Origin: Thioalkalivibrio sp. AKL19
Lineage (GTDB): Bacteria > Pseudomonadota > Gammaproteobacteria > Ectothiorhodospirales > Ectothiorhodospiraceae
DNA: 64,000 nucleotides
Assembly (NCBI RefSeq): GCF_000420165.1
Contig: NZ_ATUK01000010.1
Span: 248,001 to 312,000 of the forward strand
Direction: 5' to 3'
This document shows, piece by piece, positions 26,103 through 37,281 of the stretch. Position 1 is the stretch's first letter, and the number at the start of each line of letters is the position of its first letter. The position numbers were made by a program, and so were the translations under genes. A model generated the notes under the pieces. It did not search any database, was not told the origin of the DNA, and saw nothing but the letters and a program-made list of their open reading frames with translations.

Positions 26103-27140
26103 CTAGGCCTCCGGACGCCGGAACAGGATGTGCGACACGAACCACTCGTTCCCGCCGCGATAATCGAACAATTCGGCGCAGGCCATGTAGAACATGCGCC
26201 AGCGCTGGAACCACAGCGCGGCATCCTGCGCGCCGTAGGTCTGTTCGAACAATGGCATCAGCTCGTCCCGCGCGGCGTCCTGGCGCGCCAGCCAGGCGTT
26301 CAGGGTGCGCGCGTAGTGGTGGCCGTTCACCCGCCACTGGCGCACCACGCGCAGATCCTCCTGAAAATGCCGCGCCAGATCATCCGATGGCATCAACCCG
26401 TCGCGGAAGAAGTACTGCCCCATCCAGTCGTGTTTGCCCTCGCTCTCGAAGAAGTAGGCGAACTCGCGATGGGCGAAGACATGCATGAACAACTGCCCGC
26501 CTGGACGCAACCAGGTCGCCACGCGCCGCAGCAGCTCGGGCCAGTTACGCATGTGCTCGAACATCTCCACCGAGACCACCCGATCGAATCCGGTCTGGTC
26601 CGGCGCAAAGGTGTTCATGTCCGCGGTCATGATCGTCAGGTTCTCCAGCCCGCGCGCATCCCGCCGGGCCTCGATCGAGGCCCGCTGGGTCGCCGAGTTG
26701 GACACCGAGACGATGCGCGACCGCGGGTACTGCTCCGCCATCCACAGCGACAGCGAACCCCAGCCACAGCCCAGCTCCAGCACCTGCTGCCCGTTCTCGA
26801 GGCCCGCCCGTTCGCAGGTCAGCTGCAGCATGGCCGCCTCCGCCCCGCGCAGGTCATCCACGCCCTCCGGCCACCAGGCGCAGGAGTATTTCAGCCACGG
26901 CCCGAGGCAACGCTCGAAATATTCGGTCGGCACCTCGTAGTGCTGCTCGTTCGCGACCTCGGTGGATAGCGCCACGGGCGCGGCGCGCATCGCCTCGATC
27001 AACGCATAGCGCCGCTCCATCGCCTCCTCGGCCGGGGCCCCGCTCTCGCGCAACCGCTCCGCCAGCAGCCGCCGGATCCCGGCCCGCACCAGCGGATCCG
27101 GCAGCCGTCCCTGTTCCGCCCACTCGATCATCCGCTGCAT
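26103..27140 (-). CDS. Cyclopropane-fatty-acid-synthase-like SAM methyltransferase
   Basis: This 345-residue protein has the SAM-binding motif VLELGCGWGSLSLWMAEQYP and the CFA-type HYEVPTEYFERCLGPWLKYSCAWW segment, with VSVEMFEHMRNW later. Family members methylate or cyclopropanate unsaturated acyl chains in membrane phospholipids. It is shorter than E. coli Cfa and lacks its N-terminal extension, so the exact reaction is uncertain. The start at 27140 (MQRMIEWAEQ) is chosen. It forms an operon with the DUF1295 gene. Confidence 0.88.
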   Translation of the reverse strand: MQRMIEWAEQGRLPDPLVRAGIRRLLAERLRESGAPAEEAMERRYALIEAMRAAPVALSTEVANEQHYEVPTEYFERCLGPWLKYSCAWWPEGVDDLRGAEAAMLQLTCERAGLENGQQVLELGCGWGSLSLWMAEQYPRSRIVSVSNSATQRASIEARRDARGLENLTIMTADMNTFAPDQTGFDRVVSVEMFEHMRNWPELLRRVATWLRPGGQLFMHVFAHREFAYFFESEGKHDWMGQYFFRDGLMPSDDLARHFQEDLRVVRQWRVNGHHYARTLNAWLARQDAARDELMPLFEQTYGAQDAALWFQRWRMFYMACAELFDYRGGNEWFVSHILFRRPEA

Positions 27141-27474
27141 CTGTCCGCCTCTGTTGCAATGGTCAGGGAGACGCGGCCCCGTACCTACGTTGCGCTCGCG
27201 GCGGGGTGCCTGTTGCCCGGCCCCGCTTGCGTCGCGCCGCGTAACAGTCACCCCCGGAACCATTGACCGCATTGACTGCGACGTCGCCCGACGCCCCGAG
27301 TCCTGCAACCGAAAAAGCGATCAACCCCACCCTGCGAGTGAACCCGCGTCAACCTCGTTGACCCGGGGCCCGGCGCGCGGTTCCCCGTCAGGCCCGGGAA
27401 AGGTCGTGAAGGGCTGACACCTTTGGTGGCCAGGGTGCTAGATTGGCAACCCTGACCTCAGCTGCTGAACCGAC
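27141..27474. promoter_or_regulatory. Divergent promoter region between the CFA-like and DUF1631 genes
   Basis: This 334-bp gap separates divergent genes. It contains a small palindrome gtcaac-ctc-gttgac at 27348-27362 that could be an operator. The stretch gtgaacccgcgtcaacct (about 27339-27356) resembles two sites at 43536 and 46209. No RNA or coding feature is recognised. Confidence 0.4.
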
Positions 27475-29586
27475 ATGGCGCAACCCCAACGGATCCCGGC
27501 CCGCACCCTGCACCGTATCTGGGCACCTTTCTTCAATGCGGTCCAGGAGCGGCACGACGCCTTCCTGAACGACCTGGACGACCGCCTGATGGAGGCGTCC
27601 GAACGGGCCATCGATTCGCAGCGGGCGGCGCAGAACTTCGCCCTGTCGCGACAGGTTCGACTGGGGAGTGCAACGATCCGGCAGCACTTCCGCGAGCGCC
27701 TGTATGCAGCCTTGATCTCCGGGGACGAAACCGAGGGAACTGGCGACCTTGCCGGTGCCGGCCTGGAACTGTCCCTGATGGATGACGCCGACACCGAGCG
27801 CGAAGTCGCCCTGCGCAAGCTCGTCAACAGCGCGCGCTCCAGCCTGTCCGAGGAGATCGACGCGCTGGAGACCGTCACCCGTGACTATGAACTGGCCACA
27901 CCGCCCGAAGCCGCGCCCTGGCACCCCCATGCACTGGGCGAGGCGTTCCTCGAGGCGGTCGAGGCCGTCCCGCTGCCCGCCGACGAATGCCTGTTGCTCC
28001 TGCACTGGTTCGATCGTGACATGCTCCGGGAAATGCAGCCCGAAATGCAGGCGCTGCTCCAGGGCTTCCGCGAGGCTGGCTTCACGGTTCCCGAAGTGCG
28101 CCAGCCAGCACACAACAGGCCCGCAACCCGCGGCGATGCCACCCCGGGACAAACAGCCCCCACCAACGCCCCGCCGGGGGCTGATTCGCCCGGGACCGGC
28201 GCCCCTTCGGGCCACTGGGGCCAGTTCGGGTATCAGGTTCCGGCCGCCGGCCAGGTAACGACCGCAACCGCACAGGTGCCCGCCGGCAGCCCGGTCGAGG
28301 CCATCACGACCGTGTTGAACACATCCCCGGCCAGCACGCTGGAACCGTTCATCATGGATCTGCTGCAGGGCCTGTTCGACCTGATCCTGAAGCGGGACGA
28401 CCTCAACCCGGCCCTGCGCGAACCGCTTTCCGATCTGCAGCTGCCGCTGGTACGTATCGCCATGCGCGAGACCCACTTCTTCCGTGATCGCACACACCCG
28501 GCACGCCAGATGACCGGCCTGCTGCTGAACATCGCGTTGCGCATCGACCCCGACCTGCCCCTGGACGAGGCCCGAAAACTGCCGCTCACCCGCCTGGTCT
28601 TCGAGAACGTGGAGCGCGTGCGCAACGGTGGGCTCAGCGACAGCGCGGCCTTTGACGAGGCCCTGAACCGACTGCGCAACGAACTCGCGACGGCCGAGGA
28701 CCAGATCGCCCACCAGGCCGCGAGCGAGCAGGCCGATGCGCAGCAGGAAGAACGCACGCTGGAGATCCGTTACAGCGTCGAAACCACGGTGGAGCGCACC
28801 GTGATCTCCATGGGCCAGGACATCCCCGACGAGGCCCGCGAGCAGCTGATGGATGCCTGGGTACCCCTGATGACGGCCCAGAAGACCGCTGACGCCGAGG
28901 CTTCGGCGGCCGGCGATACGCCCCCGGACCCGGCGACCCCGGACAACGATGGCATGGCTCTGCTGCACGAACTGCTGGCGCTGATGCAGAAGGAGCCGGA
29001 CTTCCAGTCCTCCGCCCCGCTCCTGGCCCGCATCCGCGCCTTCCTCGATCGCGCCCCGCTGTCGAAGGAGGACCGCGCCCGCATCAAGCAGGACCTGGTC
29101 AGCGCCCACCTGGTCGCCGCCGGGAAACGCCGTTCCGCCGCCGCCGATCGGCAGTCGTCAGCCGAACAGGCGCCGACTGGGCCAACCGGCGAGTCTGGCA
29201 CCAGCGAAGAACGGTCCGAGCCGGCGCGCAAGCGAGCCAGCGCCCGCCCGGGTTCCATCTTCGGCAGTTCACCGCGCCATGTGGATGACGATCCGTCCCT
29301 GATGCGCGACCACGACGACGAGCATGTCGAGCATGCCGACAACCTGATCTCCGGCACCTGGATCCAGTTCACCTCCCCCGCCGGCACCAAGGTCACGCGT
29401 ATGAAGCTGGTGTGGCGCGGCAGTCACGCCGGACGCTTGCTGTTCACCGATGCCGCCGGGCGCGCCAAGCGCCAGCACAGCATTCAGGGTCTCGCCCACG
29501 AATTCCGCAGCGGGCGCGCCCAGATCATTCCGGAAGAATCGCTGTTCGATCACCTGATGGACCAGCGCCTCGGCCAGACCGCCTGA
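27475..29586 (+). CDS. DUF1631 family protein
   Basis: This 703-residue mostly helical, acidic protein matches the DUF1631 family by its N-terminus (ARTLHRIWAPFFNAVQERHDAFLNDLDDRLMEASERA) and the C-terminal domain (DNLISGTWIQFTSPAGTKVTRMKLVWRG...RLLFTDAAGRAKRQHSIQGLAHEFRSG), a small beta-rich module reminiscent of PilZ-type folds. Function is not established; relatives are cytoplasmic and sometimes linked to cell division or c-di-GMP signalling. A disordered Pro/Gly-rich linker is present at about residues 205-265. No signal peptide. It stands alone. Confidence 0.85.
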   Translation: MAQPQRIPARTLHRIWAPFFNAVQERHDAFLNDLDDRLMEASERAIDSQRAAQNFALSRQVRLGSATIRQHFRERLYAALISGDETEGTGDLAGAGLELSLMDDADTEREVALRKLVNSARSSLSEEIDALETVTRDYELATPPEAAPWHPHALGEAFLEAVEAVPLPADECLLLLHWFDRDMLREMQPEMQALLQGFREAGFTVPEVRQPAHNRPATRGDATPGQTAPTNAPPGADSPGTGAPSGHWGQFGYQVPAAGQVTTATAQVPAGSPVEAITTVLNTSPASTLEPFIMDLLQGLFDLILKRDDLNPALREPLSDLQLPLVRIAMRETHFFRDRTHPARQMTGLLLNIALRIDPDLPLDEARKLPLTRLVFENVERVRNGGLSDSAAFDEALNRLRNELATAEDQIAHQAASEQADAQQEERTLEIRYSVETTVERTVISMGQDIPDEAREQLMDAWVPLMTAQKTADAEASAAGDTPPDPATPDNDGMALLHELLALMQKEPDFQSSAPLLARIRAFLDRAPLSKEDRARIKQDLVSAHLVAAGKRRSAAADRQSSAEQAPTGPTGESGTSEERSEPARKRASARPGSIFGSSPRHVDDDPSLMRDHDDEHVEHADNLISGTWIQFTSPAGTKVTRMKLVWRGSHAGRLLFTDAAGRAKRQHSIQGLAHEFRSGRAQIIPEESLFDHLMDQRLGQTA

Positions 29587-29684
29587 GTCCAACCCTGGCC
29601 CGGTTCGGCACGCGACCTGCCACCCCAGCCGGACCTTTTCCGCCGCGACGCGGTCCATCTCTCGAACCCCTTTGGGATGCATCG

Positions 29685-30218
29685 ATGACACGCACACTGG
29701 CGGCCCTGTTCGCGGGCCTGGTACTGGGAATCCTGATGACCGGATGCAGCAGCCCGCAGAAGATGCCGACCGTGGACCACGTCGACCTCGATCGCTACAT
29801 GGGCGACTGGTACGTGATCGCGAACATCCCCACCTTCCTCGAGCGCGATGCCTACAACGCGCTGGAGCAGTACGCGCTGAACGACGACGGCACCATCGCC
29901 ACCACCTTCTCGTTCAACAAGGGCAGCTTTGACGGGCCGCGCCGCGAGTACAACCCCACGGGCTTCGTACAGAGCGAGGACAACGCCGAATGGGGCATGC
30001 GCTTCCTGTGGCCGTTCAAGGCCGAGTTCCTGATCGTCTACCTCGACGAGGCCTACAGCCAGACGGTGATCGGCCGCAGCAAGCGCGACTACGTCTGGAT
30101 CATGGCGCGGGAGCCGGAGATGCCCGAGGACGACTACCAGGCCATCCTCGCCTACCTCGACGAACTCGGCTACGACACCGACGAGATCCAGCGTGTACCC
30201 CAGCGCTGGGACGACTGA
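29685..30218 (+). CDS. Outer-membrane lipocalin lipoprotein (Blc-like)
   Basis: This 177-residue protein has a lipoprotein signal with lipobox LMTGC (cysteine at about residue 21) and the lipocalin motif LDRYMGDWYVIANIPTFLER, followed by strands ending PEMPEDDYQAILAYLDELGYD. Bacterial lipocalins bind lysophospholipids or fatty acids at the outer membrane under stress. The ATG at 29685 gives the signal peptide; upstream extensions are shadows. An inverted-repeat element follows, 10 bp after the stop. Confidence 0.93.
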   Translation: MTRTLAALFAGLVLGILMTGCSSPQKMPTVDHVDLDRYMGDWYVIANIPTFLERDAYNALEQYALNDDGTIATTFSFNKGSFDGPRREYNPTGFVQSEDNAEWGMRFLWPFKAEFLIVYLDEAYSQTVIGRSKRDYVWIMAREPEMPEDDYQAILAYLDELGYDTDEIQRVPQRWDD

Positions 30219-30228
30219 CGTCCCCTTG

Positions 30229-30510
30229 GGAAACACTGATCAATGCACACGCTCGCGCTCGAGTCGCTTTTGCGTACGAACAAGGCGCGGCGACCGCCGT
30301 GCAGTCATTCTGCACAAGGGAGCCGCAACGCCGTGCGCGCGCCCGTTTTTGATCAACAACGGGCGGCCGAGCCCCTCAGGGGTTGGCATCCCAGGTTCCC
30401 CGATCCGGCGTTGCGCCGCTTGCGGGTAGAACCACTACCCGCTGCACGACGCGTCTTGTCTCGGAAAACCTGGGGTGCCAACGCGAGCGCGTACATTGAT
30501 CAGTGTTTCC
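30229..30510. mobile_element. MITE-like element with 17-bp inverted ends and a CTTG target duplication
   Basis: Positions 30229-30245 and 30494-30510 are perfect inverted copies (ggaaacactgatcaatg and its complement), and weaker pairing continues inward. The sequence CTTG stands directly outside both ends (30225-30228 and 30511-30514), as expected for a 4-bp target-site duplication. The 282-bp interior has a nested inverted pair around 30382-30400 and 30463-30481 and no gene. It fills the space between two convergent genes. Confidence 0.75.
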
Positions 30511-30525
30511 CTTGCTGCGGCGGGC

Positions 30526-33500
30526 CTAATCCCTGACGCGCCCGTAGCCGCCGCCACCCGGAGTCCGGATCTCCACCGCATCCCCCGGCGCCACCGACTG
30601 GCGATCACAGCCTCCCATCGGCTCGCGCGTGCCATCCGCGCGCAGGATGGCATCCTCGCCCAGCGCCCCCGGCTCGCCATCCGCCAGCCCGAATGGAGGA
30701 ACGCGGCGGCGATTGGCCAGTAGCACTACCTCCATCGCCGCATCAAAACCCAACCGCCGGATCACGCCGTCACCCCCCCGGCGCTGCCCCCGGCCGCCGG
30801 AGCCCCGGCGATAGCCGAACTGCTCCACCCGAACCGGGAAACGACTCTCCAGCACCTCCGGGTCGGTCAGGCGCGAATTGGTCATGTGCGTCTGTACGGC
30901 GCTGGCCCCGTCATAGCCGGGTCCGGCCCCGGCGCCACCGGCGATGGTCTCGTAGTACTGCCGCTCGGCATCGCCGAAGGTCAGGTTGTTCATCGTGCCC
31001 TGGGCCGCGGCCTGCACCCCGAGGGCGCCGAACAGCGCGTCGGTCACGACCTGCGAGGTCTCGACGTTGCCCGCCACCACGGCAGCGGGTGGGGACGGGT
31101 TCAGCAGGCACCCCTCCGGGATCGCCAGGTCCACCGGCGCCAGGCAGCCATCGTTCAGGGGAATCTCGTCCTCCAGTAGCGTGCGCAGCACGTACAGCAC
31201 CGCCGCACGGACGATGGAGCCCGGGGCGTTGAAGTTGTCCTCGCGGGCGGGCGAGGTCCCCGCGAAATCAATCCGCAGGCGGCGCGCTCCCGGATCGGGG
31301 TTCACGGCCACCTGGATTTCGGCACCATTGTCCAGCGCATAGCGGAACGTACCGCCCCCCAGTCCCACGATCAGCCGCTGGACCGCCTCGGTGGCATTGT
31401 CCTGCACATGCTGCATGTAGGCCGTCACCGTGGCCGCCCCGTACTCGTCCAGCAGCCGGCCCAGCTCCTCCAGCCCCTTGCGATTGGCCGCCACCTGGGC
31501 CTCCAGGTCCGCCAGGTTCTGATCCGGGTTGCGCGCCGGCCAGTCACCCGAGCCCAGGAGCGTGCGGATGCGCGCCGTGGCAAATTGCCCGTCGCGCACC
31601 AGCCGGGTCGGAGCGATCAACACGCCCTCTTCCTCCAGCCGCCGCGAGAAGGCGGGCATGGAACCCGGCGTGATACCGCCGACATCCGCATGGTGCCCGC
31701 GCGAGGCCACGAAGAATGCCGGGGCGGCAACCCCGGCCTCCGGGTCCTCGGTCACCACACCGCCGGGCGCCACGAACACCGGCGTGACCACCGTGATGTC
31801 CGGCAGGTGGGTGCCGCCGTTGTAGGGATCGTTCAGTACCCAGGCGTCCCCCGGGCGCAGATCATCGCCGGCGGCCGCGACCACCGCACGCACGCTGGCG
31901 CCCATCGAGCCCAGGTGCACCGGCATGTGGGGAGCATTGGCGACCAGGTTGCCGTGGGCATCGAACAGCGCGCAGGAGAAATCCAGGCGCTCCTTGATGT
32001 TCACCGAATGGGCGGTATTGCGCAGGGTGAACCCCATCTGGTCGGCGATCGCCATGAAGCGATTATTGAACACCTCCAGCAGGACCGGATCGCGCGGAAT
32101 CGCGTCCACATCGGTGGTCGCAGGCATCACCCGCCGCCCGGCCCCCGTCTCGCGCTCCAGGCGCAGCGTGTCCTCGTGCTCGATCCGGCCGCGCCAGCCC
32201 GGCTCCAGCACCAGCGTGGCGGTAGCCTCGATCACCAGTGCCGGCCCTGCCAGCGTCATCCCGGGGCTCAGGGCCTCGCGCCGGTACAGGGGTACGTCGC
32301 GCATCTCGCCCGCCACGACCATCGCGACCGTATCCGCCTCCGGTGCGGGACGCTCGACCATCGTTTCCGGTACCCGATCCGGCGGAAACTCGGTACCGGT
32401 CGCGATGGCCTCGGCCGCCGCGACCGCCACCACCAGCTCGCGATCCGGCGGGGCGAAGCCGTAGCGCCCGCGATAGACTGCAGCGAAGGCCTCCATCAGA
32501 GCATCGAAGGGTCCGGCCGGAACCTCCAGCGCGGTATCGGAACCGGCGAGCCGCAGATGCAGCCGGCGCTCGATGCGCATGGCCCCGCGCTCTACCCCTT
32601 GTTCCGCCAGGGCCTCAGCGGCGGCCTCGGCCTGATCCTCCAGCGCGGCGTCGATCGCCACGGCATGTTCGTCGTCCAGTGGCCATTCCAGGCTCCGCTC
32701 GCGCAGAGCTCGCAGTTCCCCCAGCCCCATCCCGTAGGCGGACAGCACGCCTCCCAGCGGATGGAACAGGATGTGGCGCATGCCCAATTGCTCCGCGACC
32801 CGGCAAGCATGCTGCCCACCCGCCCCGCCAAAGCAGACCAGGGCATAGCGCGACACGTCATGGCCCCGCTGCACCGAGATGGTCTTGATCGCCTGGGCCA
32901 TGTGCTCGACTGCGATCTGCAGCAGCCCCTCGGCCAGCGCCTCCGGTGTCACCTCCTCGGCCGTCATCGACATGATCTGAACGGCCAGCTCATCAAACTG
33001 CTTCCGGACCGGCTCCGGGTCCAGCGGCCGGTCGCGACCGGGACCGAACACGGCCGGGAAATACTCCGGTCGCAAGCGCCCCAGCAGCACATTGCAGTCA
33101 GTCACCGTCAATGGCCCGCCCTGGCCGTAGCAGGCCGGGCCGGGTTGCGCGCCGGCAGACTCCGGCCCGACCCGCAGGCGGATCCCGTCGAAGCGGCAGA
33201 CCGACCCACCGCCAGCGGCCACGGTATGGATATCCAGCATCGGCACGCGCAGGCGTGCGCCGGCCACCTCGCTCTCCTGGCGGCGTTCCAGTTCCCCGGC
33301 CAGATGCGCGACATCGGTGGAGGTCCCGCCCATGTCGAAGGTGATCAGACGCTCGAACCCCAGGGGCGTGGCGGTCTTCAGCGCGCCGACGATGCCGCCG
33401 GCTGGCCCGGACAGGATCGCGTCACGGCCCCGAAAATGCGCCGCGTCCACCAGCCCGCCATGCGACTGCATGAAACGCAGCGGCACATCCCCGAGTTCGC

Positions 33501-34197
33501 CGGCCACCTGATCGACATAGCGGCGCAGCACGGGCGACAGGTAGGCATCCACCACCGTGGTCTCGCCGCGCGGCACCAGCTTGATCAGCGGGCTGGTCGC
33601 GTGGCTGGTCGCCACCTCGGCAAAGCCCATCTCGCGGGCGAGTCCGGCGATCGCCTGTTCATGCGCGGGATAGCGATAGCCGTGCACGCAGACCACGGCC
33701 ACCGCCCGTATCCCGTCCTCGAGGGCCGCCTGCAGACGCGGCCGCAGTGCCTCGAGATCCACCGCCTGGAGGACCTCGCCGGCCGCGCTCACCCGTTCGC
33801 ACACCGGTTCCACGCGGGCGTACACCGGCGGCGGCAAACGGATGGCCCGCGCGAACAGGTCCGGCCGGGCCTGATGCCCGATCGCCAGTGCATCCTCCAG
33901 TCCCTCGGTGATCACCAGCAAAGTCGGCTCGCCCTTGCGCTCCAGCAGCGCGTTGGTCGCCACCGTGGTGCCCATGCGGACCTCGCGGATCACCCCGTCC
34001 GGGATCGGTTCCTCGGCGACGAGGCCCAGCAGGTCGCGGATCCCCTGCACCGCGGCATCGGCATAGGCCCGCGGGTTCTCGGACAGCAACTTGCGGGTGT
34101 GCAGTCGACCGCCCGGGTCGCAGGCCACCAGGTCGGTAAAGGTACCGCCCCGGTCCACCCAGAATTGCCACTGGTTGTCGTGTCCGGCTTGAGTCAT
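30526..34197 (-). CDS. Hydantoinase/5-oxoprolinase, fused HyuA-HyuB
   Basis: This 1223-residue protein joins a HyuA half (residues 1-~690; [46 protein letters not shown]) to a HyuB half (from about 710; [21 protein letters not shown]...[16 protein letters not shown]...[15 protein letters not shown]). The fused form is typical of ATP-dependent 5-oxoprolinases, which open 5-oxo-L-proline to glutamate in glutathione turnover, but hydantoinases share the fold, so the substrate is not certain. The start at 34197 ([10 protein letters not shown]) is chosen. No partner genes lie nearby. Confidence 0.92.
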   Translation of the reverse strand: MTQAGHDNQWQFWVDRGGTFTDLVACDPGGRLHTRKLLSENPRAYADAAVQGIRDLLGLVAEEPIPDGVIREVRMGTTVATNALLERKGEPTLLVITEGLEDALAIGHQARPDLFARAIRLPPPVYARVEPVCERVSAAGEVLQAVDLEALRPRLQAALEDGIRAVAVVCVHGYRYPAHEQAIAGLAREMGFAEVATSHATSPLIKLVPRGETTVVDAYLSPVLRRYVDQVAGELGDVPLRFMQSHGGLVDAAHFRGRDAILSGPAGGIVGALKTATPLGFERLITFDMGGTSTDVAHLAGELERRQESEVAGARLRVPMLDIHTVAAGGGSVCRFDGIRLRVGPESAGAQPGPACYGQGGPLTVTDCNVLLGRLRPEYFPAVFGPGRDRPLDPEPVRKQFDELAVQIMSMTAEEVTPEALAEGLLQIAVEHMAQAIKTISVQRGHDVSRYALVCFGGAGGQHACRVAEQLGMRHILFHPLGGVLSAYGMGLGELRALRERSLEWPLDDEHAVAIDAALEDQAEAAAEALAEQGVERGAMRIERRLHLRLAGSDTALEVPAGPFDALMEAFAAVYRGRYGFAPPDRELVVAVAAAEAIATGTEFPPDRVPETMVERPAPEADTVAMVVAGEMRDVPLYRREALSPGMTLAGPALVIEATATLVLEPGWRGRIEHEDTLRLERETGAGRRVMPATTDVDAIPRDPVLLEVFNNRFMAIADQMGFTLRNTAHSVNIKERLDFSCALFDAHGNLVANAPHMPVHLGSMGASVRAVVAAAGDDLRPGDAWVLNDPYNGGTHLPDITVVTPVFVAPGGVVTEDPEAGVAAPAFFVASRGHHADVGGITPGSMPAFSRRLEEEGVLIAPTRLVRDGQFATARIRTLLGSGDWPARNPDQNLADLEAQVAANRKGLEELGRLLDEYGAATVTAYMQHVQDNATEAVQRLIVGLGGGTFRYALDNGAEIQVAVNPDPGARRLRIDFAGTSPAREDNFNAPGSIVRAAVLYVLRTLLEDEIPLNDGCLAPVDLAIPEGCLLNPSPPAAVVAGNVETSQVVTDALFGALGVQAAAQGTMNNLTFGDAERQYYETIAGGAGAGPGYDGASAVQTHMTNSRLTDPEVLESRFPVRVEQFGYRRGSGGRGQRRGGDGVIRRLGFDAAMEVVLLANRRRVPPFGLADGEPGALGEDAILRADGTREPMGGCDRQSVAPGDAVEIRTPGGGGYGRVRD

Positions 34198-34280
34198 GTC
34201 TGCCGCTCTGTTCAGATCGCTTGAACCCGGGCGCCGGACGCCGGTCACAGGCGCGTCAACGCACAAGGAAATCGTTTCAC

Positions 34281-35360
34281 ATGGATCCCGTTACCCAAGC
34301 CAGCCTGGGCGCCGTCGTCGGCGGACTGACCCTCGGATCGCGCCTGGGCCGCAAGGCCGTACTGCTGGGCGCCGCCGTGGCCATCGTCCCGGATCTCGAT
34401 GTGCTCATAGCCTACGGGGATGACGTCTCCGATTTCATCTATCACCGTGGCTTCAGTCACTCCCTGCTGCTGCATCTGCTGGTCGCAACCGGCGTGGCGG
34501 GCCTGCTCGCGCGCATCCCGGCGACCCGCGAGATCGGCTTCGGGCACTGGTGGTGGTTCCTGTTCCTGGTACTGTCCACCCACGTACTGCTGGACGCCCT
34601 GACCACCTATGGCACGCAGATCCTGTGGCCCTTCATGGGCCCGGTCGGGACGGCCTCGATCTTCGTCATCGACCCTCTCTACACCCTGCCCCTGCTGGTG
34701 GCCGCCATTGGCGCAATGTTCTACCACTTCGCACCACGGCTGCTGGTTGCCGGGCTCGTCCTGTCCACCGCCTATGCCGGATCGGGGCTGGCCCTGAAGG
34801 CCTGGCTCGACCACCGGATCCACCCCGTGCTGATCGCGATGGAGCTGCAGGATCAGCCGCGCATGGTGCAGCCTACCCCGTTCAACCTGCTGCTGTGGCG
34901 TGTCACCGTGGTGGACGATGACCGCTTTCTGGAGGCCTGGGTGGGTATCCTCGATCAGCCCATCCGCCCCGACTTCGAGGTCTTCGAGCGCGGTGCACAC
35001 CTGCAGGACGAGGCCCTGGCCCTGGAGGACGGGCAGCGTCTGCAATGGTTCGCCGGCGACTTCCTGCGCTTTCACCGCGCCGAGCCCGCCGACGGCCCCG
35101 ACCGGCTGGTCGTCACCGACCTGCGCCTCGGCGCACCCGGCTACTTCCCCTTCGGCTTCGAGATCGCCGAGGAACGCGACGGCGACTGGGAGCCGATCAC
35201 CAGCCGCCAGGTCCGCGAGACGGGTCCGCGTGGAGACGCGATCCGTGCCATCGCCACGCGCATCATTGATCCGGAGGGCGCGCCCTGCCTGATGGACCTG
35301 GCCGAACCCGACTACGCCGTCACCCGGCCGCCGCCGCGCTGCCGCCTGCGGACGCCGTGA
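34281..35360 (+). CDS. Membrane-bound metal-dependent hydrolase (YdjM/LexA-induced DUF457 type)
   Basis: This 359-residue protein has about five membrane helices in its first 200 residues and the conserved [15 protein letters not shown] and [15 protein letters not shown] motifs, whose His/Asp residues are thought to bind metal in this family. The C-terminal half (from about residue 200) is soluble. The activity is unknown. ATG at 34281 is preceded by a weak AAGGA. The gene overlaps the GTG of the HNH gene by 4 bp. Confidence 0.85.
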   Translation: MDPVTQASLGAVVGGLTLGSRLGRKAVLLGAAVAIVPDLDVLIAYGDDVSDFIYHRGFSHSLLLHLLVATGVAGLLARIPATREIGFGHWWWFLFLVLSTHVLLDALTTYGTQILWPFMGPVGTASIFVIDPLYTLPLLVAAIGAMFYHFAPRLLVAGLVLSTAYAGSGLALKAWLDHRIHPVLIAMELQDQPRMVQPTPFNLLLWRVTVVDDDRFLEAWVGILDQPIRPDFEVFERGAHLQDEALALEDGQRLQWFAGDFLRFHRAEPADGPDRLVVTDLRLGAPGYFPFGFEIAEERDGDWEPITSRQVRETGPRGDAIRAIATRIIDPEGAPCLMDLAEPDYAVTRPPPRCRLRTP

Positions 35361-35683
35361 TCGGATCCGGCATGGTTGAACCGGGACTGGCGGCCGCCTG
35401 CGAACTGTGTGGCCGCAAGATGGACGCGCTGACCCGCCACCACCTGATCCCGCGCAAGCAGCACCGGCGCAAGCGCATCCGCCGACGATTCAGCCGCGCC
35501 GAGCGCGAGGGCCGCATCCTGTGGGTCTGCCGCCCCTGCCATGATCACGTCCACAAGCACTTCGACGAGCAAACCCTGGCGGAACGCCTGAACACCCGCG
35601 AGGCACTCCTCACCGAACCAGTGGTACAGGATTTTATCGCCTGGATCGCCCGCCACCCACCCGGCTTCAAGCCGCGTAGCTAG
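35357..35683 (+). CDS. Small HNH-type zinc protein
   Basis: This 108-residue protein shows the pattern CELCGRKMDALTRHHLIPRK followed by CRPCHDHVHKHF, that is, two CxxC pairs with HH and H-x3-H in the order of HNH nucleases. Such small proteins are often annotated as HNH endonucleases, but many are of unknown function. The GTG at 35357 overlaps the stop of the preceding gene; an ATG at 35372 is an alternative start. It is probably cotranscribed with the membrane hydrolase. Confidence 0.75.
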   Translation: MIGSGMVEPGLAAACELCGRKMDALTRHHLIPRKQHRRKRIRRRFSRAEREGRILWVCRPCHDHVHKHFDEQTLAERLNTREALLTEPVVQDFIAWIARHPPGFKPRS

Positions 35684-36590
35684 CGCGCGTGGACCGCGGC
35701 GGGCCTGACCAGGCTCGATTCGTCGTCGGTGTCTTCGGCGCGTTTGGCTGTCCGCCTGCCTTGTGGTGGCTGGTCCTGGTTCGTCGCCCGGTGTTTCCGG
35801 TGCCTTCGGTCTGCCGCCTGCCAGGCGCTGACTCGCCAGCGCACCCCGAGGTCCTTTCTTGCTTGCCCAAGAAAGGACCCTTCGAGGCGCACCCGGATTC
35901 CGCCCGGGAACCTTGCTCCAGGGCCCTCGGGCCGGCGGCGCTGAACTCGCTACGCTGCGCTTCGCTCAGACATCCAGCGCCTTGTTCCGGCCCATCACGC
36001 CCTCCGCGAGGGGCTCCATACGGGAGGAGAAGGTCAAAACCGACCGTATCCCGACGCTTCCGCCTAACCATAGGCATCGCCGCCCGAAAGCCCCCGGCGC
36101 TCGCTTCGCGGGCGCGGCACGCAACGGCCAAAGGCCGAGCGTGCCCAAGATGGCCGAAGACCTCGCCATCATCCACTGGCAATAACGCCGGGACAGCCGT
36201 TGTCTTGACCTGCCTCCCCGTTGTCGTCGCGCCGAGTGGAGAGGCTTTTCGCGGGAGAAGAGGCGCTGGATGTCTGAGCGGAGCCGCAGGCGCAGCGAGT
36301 TCAGCGCCGCCCGCGAAAAGCCTCGGAGCGAGGGAAACCCCGGCTCGCGCAGCGGGCCGGGGTCGCGGCAGTCGGGCGTGTTTCGTGGGTACTTCTTTGC
36401 ACGAGCAAAGAAGTACCTCGCGGTGCGCTGGCGAGTCAGCGCCGGGCAGTATGTGGACCGAAGGCACGTAAACACCCGAAGACGAACCGGGACCAGCCAC
36501 CACGAGGCAGGCGGCTGTATAGAACCACTGGATAGCGTCCTGTTCCCAGCTAACAATCAAAAGCGGGCATGCAGAATGCCCGGGGCCGGA
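35684..36590. repeat. Non-coding repeat island with a long imperfect palindrome
   Basis: Outer arms at about 35750-35880 and 36390-36515 are inverted copies with scattered mismatches, including the shared core gcgctgactcgccagcgcacc and, next to it, hairpins of the form tttcttgc-ttgccc-aagaaag. Inner arms at about 35934-35990 and 36258-36310 are a second inverted pair. All reading frames here lack family sequence. The unit looks like a multi-copy extragenic repeat. Confidence 0.7.
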
Positions 36591-37154
36591 TCAGTGCTGC
36601 GAGGCGGGCGGCAGCTGGATAAAGCGCTCGCGATACAGGCGCAGTTCGTCGATGGAGTCGCGGATATCCTGCAGTGCCTGATGCGACGCGTTCTTGCGCA
36701 GCTGCGCGATCACGTCCGGCGCCCAGCGCCGCGCCAGTTCCTTGAGCGTCGAGACATCCAGATTGCGGTAGTGGAAGTACTGCTCCAGCTCCGGCATCAA
36801 CCGCGCCATAAAACGACGATCCTGGCAGATGGAATTGCCGCACATCGGCGAGGCGCCCTTCGGCACGTACTGCGCTAGGAACTCCAGGGTGGCCTGCTCC
36901 GCGTCCCGCGTTTCAGCCGAGCTGTTGCGTACCCGCTCGACCAGGCCCGAAGTCCCGTGGGTCCGCTGGTTCCATTCATCCATCGCCTCCAGCACCTCGG
37001 CTGGCTGGTAGATGGCAATGACCGGACCCTCGGCCAGAATGTTCAGCTCCTTGTCGGTGACGATGGTCGCCACCTCCAGGATCCGGTCGGTCTGCGGCTC
37101 CAGCCCCGTCATCTCGAGATCGATCCAGATCAGGTTTTCGGCGTTCACGGCCAT
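36591..37154 (-). CDS. orn: Oligoribonuclease
   Basis: This 187-residue DEDDh exonuclease degrades 2-5 nt RNA, including pGpG from c-di-GMP breakdown. The first acidic pair is in [12 protein letters not shown], with [37 protein letters not shown] and the C-terminal [21 protein letters not shown] holding the later catalytic Asp/His residues. The start is ATG at 37154 ([10 protein letters not shown]). The neighbourhood with rsgA is the common gammaproteobacterial one. Confidence 0.97.
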   Translation of the reverse strand: MAVNAENLIWIDLEMTGLEPQTDRILEVATIVTDKELNILAEGPVIAIYQPAEVLEAMDEWNQRTHGTSGLVERVRNSSAETRDAEQATLEFLAQYVPKGASPMCGNSICQDRRFMARLMPELEQYFHYRNLDVSTLKELARRWAPDVIAQLRKNASHQALQDIRDSIDELRLYRERFIQLPPASQH

Positions 37155-37281
37155 GTGTGCACTCCTTGGCGGGCAGGCCACGCATGCGTGACGGCTGCCC
37201 TTTCATCTGTCGCGGGAGTCTATCATCATGGTTGCAGGGTCCGTGTCCACGGACCCGAACCCCCGGAACAAGGAGGGAAGC

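Noticed and set aside
35684-36590. Overlapping frames of 100-297 residues in the repeat island
   Set aside because: They exist on both strands, mirror each other because of the palindrome, and show no domain or signal sequence.
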